NCBI GenBank assembly: GCA_017432725.1
Contig: JAFRIQ010000028.1
Location: 1-33,612, forward strand
Reading direction: 5' to 3'
From: Bacillota bacterium
GTDB lineage: Bacteria; Bacillota; Clostridia; Peptostreptococcales; Anaerovoracaceae
Length of the DNA: 33,612 bases
Part shown: piece by piece, positions 30,317 to 33,612 of the stretch
How positions within the stretch are numbered: the stretch's first letter is position 1
How the letters are laid out: each line of letters starts with the position of its first letter
The notes under the pieces: model-generated
Seen by the model: only the letters and a program-made list of their open reading frames with translations
The model's database searches: none
Told to the model about the DNA's origin: nothing
Position numbers and translations under genes: made by a program

Positions 30317-30345
30317 GCTCTTGAAAACGTTCAAGGAGGCGTATC

Positions 30346-30825
30346 ATGGAACAGAAAGCTTTATCTAAATGGCTCAAGATCATAATAGTGGGAGTGGGCA
30401 TCTGCGGACTCGTAGGATATTTCCTCATCATCCCGGCATTCGGACAGTCGATGGTAAGAGACTATCCGGAATTCTCCGGATGGTACTGGCCCTGGCTCAT
30501 ATTCCTCTGGGGCACGGGGATACCCTGCTACGTAGCTTTATTCTTCGGATGGAAGATAGCGGCCAACATAGGGAACGACAGGTCCTTCTCCATGGAGAAC
30601 GCAAAGCTTCTCAAATGGATATCATGGCTTGCTGAGGGAGACGCTATCTACTTCTTCATAGGGAACATAGTCCTGTGGTTCGCGGGCATGAACCATCCCG
30701 GAGTGGTTCTGGCCATGTTCTTGGTGGTCTTTGCAGGCGTGGCCATAGCCGTGGCTGCCGCTGCGCTTTCGCACCTGGTGAAGAAAGCGGCCGTTCTCCA
30801 GGAAGAGAGCGACCTTACCATATAG
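30346..30825 (+). CDS. DUF2975-family membrane protein
   Basis: The protein has 159 residues; AAGGAGG precedes ATG. Four hydrophobic segments (about residues 10-31, 46-67, 96-114, 120-143). DUF2975 features: 'FLWGTGIPCYVALFFGWKIAANIGNDRSFSMENAKLLKWIS', where the 'i...f...na..L..is' part is diagnostic. The family is nearly always encoded directly before a short XRE regulator, as here (9-bp gap). Function unknown; a membrane partner controlling the regulator is a common guess, without proof. Confidence 0.9.
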   Translation: MEQKALSKWLKIIIVGVGICGLVGYFLIIPAFGQSMVRDYPEFSGWYWPWLIFLWGTGIPCYVALFFGWKIAANIGNDRSFSMENAKLLKWISWLAEGDAIYFFIGNIVLWFAGMNHPGVVLAMFLVVFAGVAIAVAAAALSHLVKKAAVLQEESDLTI

Positions 30826-30834
30826 GAGGCGGAC

Positions 30835-31050
30835 ATGGAAGGAGATATCATTTTCAACATAGACGTGATGCTTGCAAAGAGAAAGATGAGCGTCACCGAG
30901 CTCGCCGACAGGGTGGGCATAACCATAGCGAACATGTCCGTGCTCAAGACGGGCAAGGCCAAAGCCATAAAAGTATCTACCCTCGCAAAGCTCTGCGAGG
31001 CTCTCGACTGCCAGCCGGGAGATATACTGGAATACAGGAAAGGGGAATAG
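30835..31050 (+). CDS. Short XRE-family regulator (YozG-like)
   Basis: The protein has 71 residues; TAGGAGGCG precedes ATG. HTH at residues 9-62: 'VMLAKRKMSVTELADRVGIT', 'IANMSVLKTGKAKAIKVSTLAKLCEALDCQPGDIL'. The ending 'CQPGDILEYRKGE' is typical of the HTH_26 class partnered with DUF2975. It probably binds the palindrome at 30264-30280. Four bases separate it from the next gene. Confidence 0.93.
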   Translation: MEGDIIFNIDVMLAKRKMSVTELADRVGITIANMSVLKTGKAKAIKVSTLAKLCEALDCQPGDILEYRKGE

Positions 31051-31054
31051 GGAG

Positions 31055-32404
31055 ATGGAGGAACAAGATGCTGCCGCAAGGGCAGGCGCAAACTACATAC
31101 CTGCCGAGATACAAAGGGAAGCTTTCTCAGCTTCCGGAACGGAGCTGGTCTTTTCTCTTCTCAGCTTTCTTGCCGGGTGGTGCTACGCTAAGTCGACCCT
31201 CGGTATGGATATCGAAGACAGGCCCTGGTACCTGCTCATACTGGCGGGGATACTTGTCTTCACGGTGGAATACCTTCACAGAGAGAAAAAGAGAAGTTTC
31301 GAAAGCATGCTTCTTCTCACCTTCTTTATATCCTGCACCGCGGCTCTTGCTTTGAGAGACTTCGGGGTGTACGGGAGCATTTTCGCCTATCCCTATCACA
31401 TGGACAGGATCTGGGACTGGTGGCAGGTATTCCTCTTCGTACATATATTTTTCGTATGGTACGTGATGAGCAGGAGCGGAAAGCTTCTGGAAGGGGAGAC
31501 GGGGCATCTGCTTCCGGCGGATATGCTGAACGCATTCGTGATAATACCCGTGGGAAACCTGTTCCTAAGGATCAGAACTCTTCTTTTCGGAGCAAAGAAG
31601 AGCTTTTCAAGGAATGAAAAGGAAGGGTCGAAACCCTTCCCCTGGATGAGCGTTCTGGCTGTGATCCTCAGCATGGGTATACTGGTTGCGGCCGTATCCC
31701 TTCTGATGCAGGCTGACGACAGGTTCAATGATATATTCGAAGACATATACGACTTTTTCTATTTCGAGCCTGACGAGATATTCATGGTGCAGCTGGTATT
31801 CAGCATACCGGTGGGCGCATGGCTCTGGGGGCTCATGGGAGGAAGTTTCAGATACAGGGAAGAGACTCTCGTAAAAAGAAGAGAGGGCATATATGCTCTT
31901 CTTACGGAGCTTCGCAAGGTGCCGTCAAGGGTATGGACTCTGGTCATAGTGCTTTTCTCTGCGGTATACGCTCTGTTCTTCGCCATACAGGGGAACTACC
32001 TCTTCAGCGCTTTCTTCGGAAGGCTGCCGGAAGGCTTCATCGTATCCCAGTACGCGAGAAAAGGCTTCTTCGAGCTCTGCAAGGTCATGGCGCTCAATTT
32101 CCTTCTTCTCTGGTGCGCCACCAGATCGGCGGACGAAGAGACAAGGGAGTCGAAGGGATTCAAAACGGCCTGCGTTGCCCTTCTTGCGGAAAGCATGCTG
32201 CTTTCGGCGGTATCCATCTCGAAGCTCTGCCTGTATATATCGTCTTTCGGTATAACGCCATTAAGGCTTCAGAGCAGCTGGCTCGCTGCGGTGCTGTTTG
32301 CGGGCTGCGTAGCGTGGATGTATTCGCTGCTTACGGGGAAAAAGGTATTCAAGTACTGGATGTACTTCGGGGCGGTGACCCTTACGGTGATGGCCGTCAT
32401 ATAG
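31055..32404 (+). CDS. DUF4173/DUF4153-family membrane protein
   Basis: The protein has 449 residues, third gene of the DUF2975-XRE operon (4-bp gap; AGGGGAATAGGG upstream). About ten or eleven hydrophobic segments. The DUF4173 signature is in the second half: 'IQGNYLFSAFFGRLPEGFIVSQYARKGFFELCKVMALNFLLL' (about residues 311-352), then 'SKLCLYISSFGITPLRLQSS' (about 392-411). The family has no assigned biochemical role. Gene order matches other Firmicutes operons as I recall them. The hydrophobic protein with few charged loops is probably an integral inner-membrane partner. Confidence 0.85.
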   Translation: MEEQDAAARAGANYIPAEIQREAFSASGTELVFSLLSFLAGWCYAKSTLGMDIEDRPWYLLILAGILVFTVEYLHREKKRSFESMLLLTFFISCTAALALRDFGVYGSIFAYPYHMDRIWDWWQVFLFVHIFFVWYVMSRSGKLLEGETGHLLPADMLNAFVIIPVGNLFLRIRTLLFGAKKSFSRNEKEGSKPFPWMSVLAVILSMGILVAAVSLLMQADDRFNDIFEDIYDFFYFEPDEIFMVQLVFSIPVGAWLWGLMGGSFRYREETLVKRREGIYALLTELRKVPSRVWTLVIVLFSAVYALFFAIQGNYLFSAFFGRLPEGFIVSQYARKGFFELCKVMALNFLLLWCATRSADEETRESKGFKTACVALLAESMLLSAVSISKLCLYISSFGITPLRLQSSWLAAVLFAGCVAWMYSLLTGKKVFKYWMYFGAVTLTVMAVI

Positions 32405-32471
32405 CCGAAAATTTCAGATGTTTCATAAGGATCGAAGACCGGGCAACAGCCCGGTCTTTTCAATAGAAAGA

Positions 32472-32500
32472 TTGACAAAAGGGGATATATCCCATATACT
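32472..32500 (+). promoter_or_regulatory. Promoter of the DUF2442-HTH gene with operator in the spacer
   Basis: TTGACA at 32472-32477, exactly 17 bp, TATACT at 32495-32500. The spacer holds the perfect palindrome GGGATATATCCC (32482-32493), an ideal place for repression. Confidence 0.85.
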
Positions 32501-32529
32501 GTTTTTGGAGTCTTTATGAGGGATACAAT

Positions 32530-33000
32530 ATGTTTCACAGAGCAACAGATCTGAAATTCAAGGAAGGCACGGCACTGGAAGTGACTTTTCAGAACGGGGA
32601 AGTCAGGCAGTTTGACGTGTCTTCTTTATTCGGAAAGTATCCTCAGCTTAGAGCGCTGGAAGACAGGCAGCTATTCCTATCGGGAACGCTTCTGGGCTTT
32701 TTGGGAATCGTATGGAACGATGAACTGGATCTTGAAGTAGAAACAGTCTATGAGATGGGGAAGCTCGTAAGAAAAGAGCCGCCTGCCCCCGGCGCAGCGG
32801 CGGGAGACGCCGTATCTTTAGCAAGGGCCGCAAAGGGTATTTCTCAGAAAGAACTGTCAGAACTGACCGGAATAGACCAGTCCGACATCTCGAAGATAGA
32901 GAGAGGCGTCGCCAATCCTTCGGTGGGCACTTTATCCAGGATAGCCAGGGCTCTAGATGCCGAACTGGAAATTGGGATCACAGCGAACGATAAGAAGTAA
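32530..33000 (+). CDS. DUF2442 - XRE HTH fusion regulator
   Basis: The protein has 156 residues. Residues 1-80 match DUF2442 ('LKFKEGTALEVTFQNGEVRQFDVSSLF', then 'LFLSGTLLGFLGIVWNDELDLEVETVYEMG'). Residues 95-150 are a canonical XRE HTH ('SLARAAKGISQKELSELTGIDQSDISKIERGVANPSVGTL'). DUF2442 proteins are often in toxin-antitoxin-like gene pairs with DUF4160, but no DUF4160 gene is visible. Autorepression through the palindrome inside its promoter is likely (inference). The start lacks a strong ribosome site (GAGGGATAC, 30 nt from the -10 box). A glutaredoxin-like gene follows after 27 bp. Confidence 0.9.
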   Translation: MFHRATDLKFKEGTALEVTFQNGEVRQFDVSSLFGKYPQLRALEDRQLFLSGTLLGFLGIVWNDELDLEVETVYEMGKLVRKEPPAPGAAAGDAVSLARAAKGISQKELSELTGIDQSDISKIERGVANPSVGTLSRIARALDAELEIGITANDKK

Positions 33001-33027
33001 GTAAGCAACATATACAGGAGGAACTAA

Positions 33028-33339
33028 ATGATAAAGATCTACGGAATGCCAACTTGTCCGTACTGCGACTACGTATACGAGCAGATCAAAGGAAGAGAAG
33101 AAGAGTTCGAATATATCAATATAGGCGAGAACATCAGGAACATGAGCGCCTTCATGAGGATGAGAGACCAAAGTCCCGTTTTCGATCACTGCAAAGAGAT
33201 AGGCGACGTAGGCGTACCCGCATTTGTTTTCGAGGACGGCAGGATCTCCATTGATCCCGCGGATGCCGGCCTCGTAGAATACGGTTCCCCTGCAGCTTGC
33301 TCCATAGAAGATCACAAGAGCGGAAGAAAAGGCTGCTGA
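33028..33339 (+). CDS. Glutaredoxin-like thiol-disulfide protein
   Basis: The protein has 103 residues; CAGGAGGAA precedes ATG. Thioredoxin-fold start 'MIKIYGMPTCPYCDYVYEQI' with redox motif CPYC at residues 10-13, the classic glutaredoxin active site, and 'DVGVPAFVFEDGRISI' with cis-Pro in 'GVPAF'. The C-terminal tail 'YGSPAACSIEDHKSGRKGC' adds two more Cys (about 91 and 103), unusual for glutaredoxins and possibly a metal site or second thiol pair. It is likely co-transcribed with the DUF2442 regulator and ends at the terminator at 33375. Confidence 0.9.
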   Translation: MIKIYGMPTCPYCDYVYEQIKGREEEFEYINIGENIRNMSAFMRMRDQSPVFDHCKEIGDVGVPAFVFEDGRISIDPADAGLVEYGSPAACSIEDHKSGRKGC

Positions 33340-33374
33340 CCGGTCCCGTTTCCAAGCGATCAATTATCTCAAGT

Positions 33375-33407
33375 AAAGGAGTCCTGAAAGCATTCAGGAC
33401 TCCTTTT
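33375..33407. terminator. Bidirectional terminator between glutaredoxin-like and LysR genes
   Basis: A 13-bp perfect stem AAAGGAGTCCTGA/TCAGGACTCCTTT with a 6-nt loop. The stem overlaps the last codons and stop of the convergent LysR gene. Confidence 0.9.
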
Positions 33408-33612
33408 CTATGTCTTTGTTCAATATGTCCTTAAGTCCGCTGAGGAAAGTCGCTGCTTCTTCGCTGAGGGCGCGGTTTTCCGAGTGGAGATAGCCGAAAG
33501 ATACCCGGTCTTCGAATCCTTTGATGAGGGCTGCTGAAAAGCCGTATTCTCCGTAAACGTTTTTTACCCAGTAGCTCCCTATATTGCAAAGCTCCGTCTG
33601 CTGAAGGGCGCG
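33394..33612 (-). CDS. LysR-family regulator, C-terminal 72 residues (5' end outside window)
   Basis: The frame is open from the window edge to TGA at 33396-33394. The visible residues read '...NVYGEYGFSAALIKGFEDRV' and 'SFGYLHSENRALSEEAATFL' 'SGLKDILNKDIEKES'. The pattern 'v.fgyl.se.r.LS..a..F...l' is the C-terminal end of the LysR substrate-binding domain. The DNA-binding domain lies outside, so target and effector are unknown. The gene is too short for the usual ORF listing because it is cut by the window. Confidence 0.7.
   Translation of the reverse strand, partial: RALQQTELCNIGSYWVKNVYGEYGFSAALIKGFEDRVSFGYLHSENRALSEEAATFLSGLKDILNKDIEKES

Overview
The window looks like a chromosomal segment of an anaerobic Bacillota, probably a clostridium. 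The clues are strong AGGAGG-type ribosome sites, TTGACA/TATAAT promoters, lipoproteins with short lipobox signals, many Fe-S and flavin oxidoreductases, XRE and TetR regulators, a galactose-type ABC importer and an IS200/IS605-group TnpB element. Isoleucine is very often ATA although base composition is near balanced. No tRNA, rRNA or CRISPR array was seen, and the family or genus cannot be fixed from sequence reading alone.

Layout. 1-2677: 3' part of an Lhr-like helicase and an aldo/keto reductase with two ferredoxin clusters. 2717-4490 (minus): a flavin-reductase-like protein and a Trp/Tyr-rich membrane protein. 4601-8670: a membrane protein plus XRE regulator, then a TetR-led operon of a flavodoxin-like protein, a flavodoxin fused to membrane helices and a CPBP protease-like protein. 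8683-10779: a URO-D-family protein with a 57-residue partner, divergent from a TetR regulator. 10856-14583: a hybrid sensor histidine kinase broken by a 7-bp tandem duplication, followed by a MATE transporter fused to an RsbW/SpoIIAB-like ATPase domain. 14689-18382: mglBAC, a galactose/methyl-galactoside importer with a terminator between mglB and mglA. 18412-21343 (minus): a sugar O-acetyltransferase and a membrane-bound SpoIIE/PP2C phosphatase. 21476-24366: a GT4 glycosyltransferase and a three-gene redox module (48-residue CXXC membrane peptide, polyferredoxin membrane protein, TlpA-like lipoprotein). 24409-25783: a lipoprotein with an InlB-type repeat, a Gly/Ser linker and bacterial Ig-like domains. 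25911-28103: a class III Fic locus split by a tnpB-only insertion element. 28251-30242: a membrane protein, an HD-domain protein and a CmpB-type membrane protein. 30264-32404: a DUF2975 / XRE / DUF4173 operon. 32472-33612: a DUF2442-HTH regulator, a glutaredoxin-like protein and the 3' end of a LysR regulator.

The observations most worth following are four. (1) A MATE carrier is fused to a partner-switching kinase domain, next to a broken hybrid kinase and about 4.5 kb from a SpoIIE phosphatase. (2) An IS1341-type element inserted between a promoter with two palindromes and a small ORF that reads in frame into fic; the two flanks can be rejoined into one ORF. (3) A 7-bp duplication breaks the kinase gene. 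(4) Several promoters have palindromes placed exactly where a neighbouring regulator would act.
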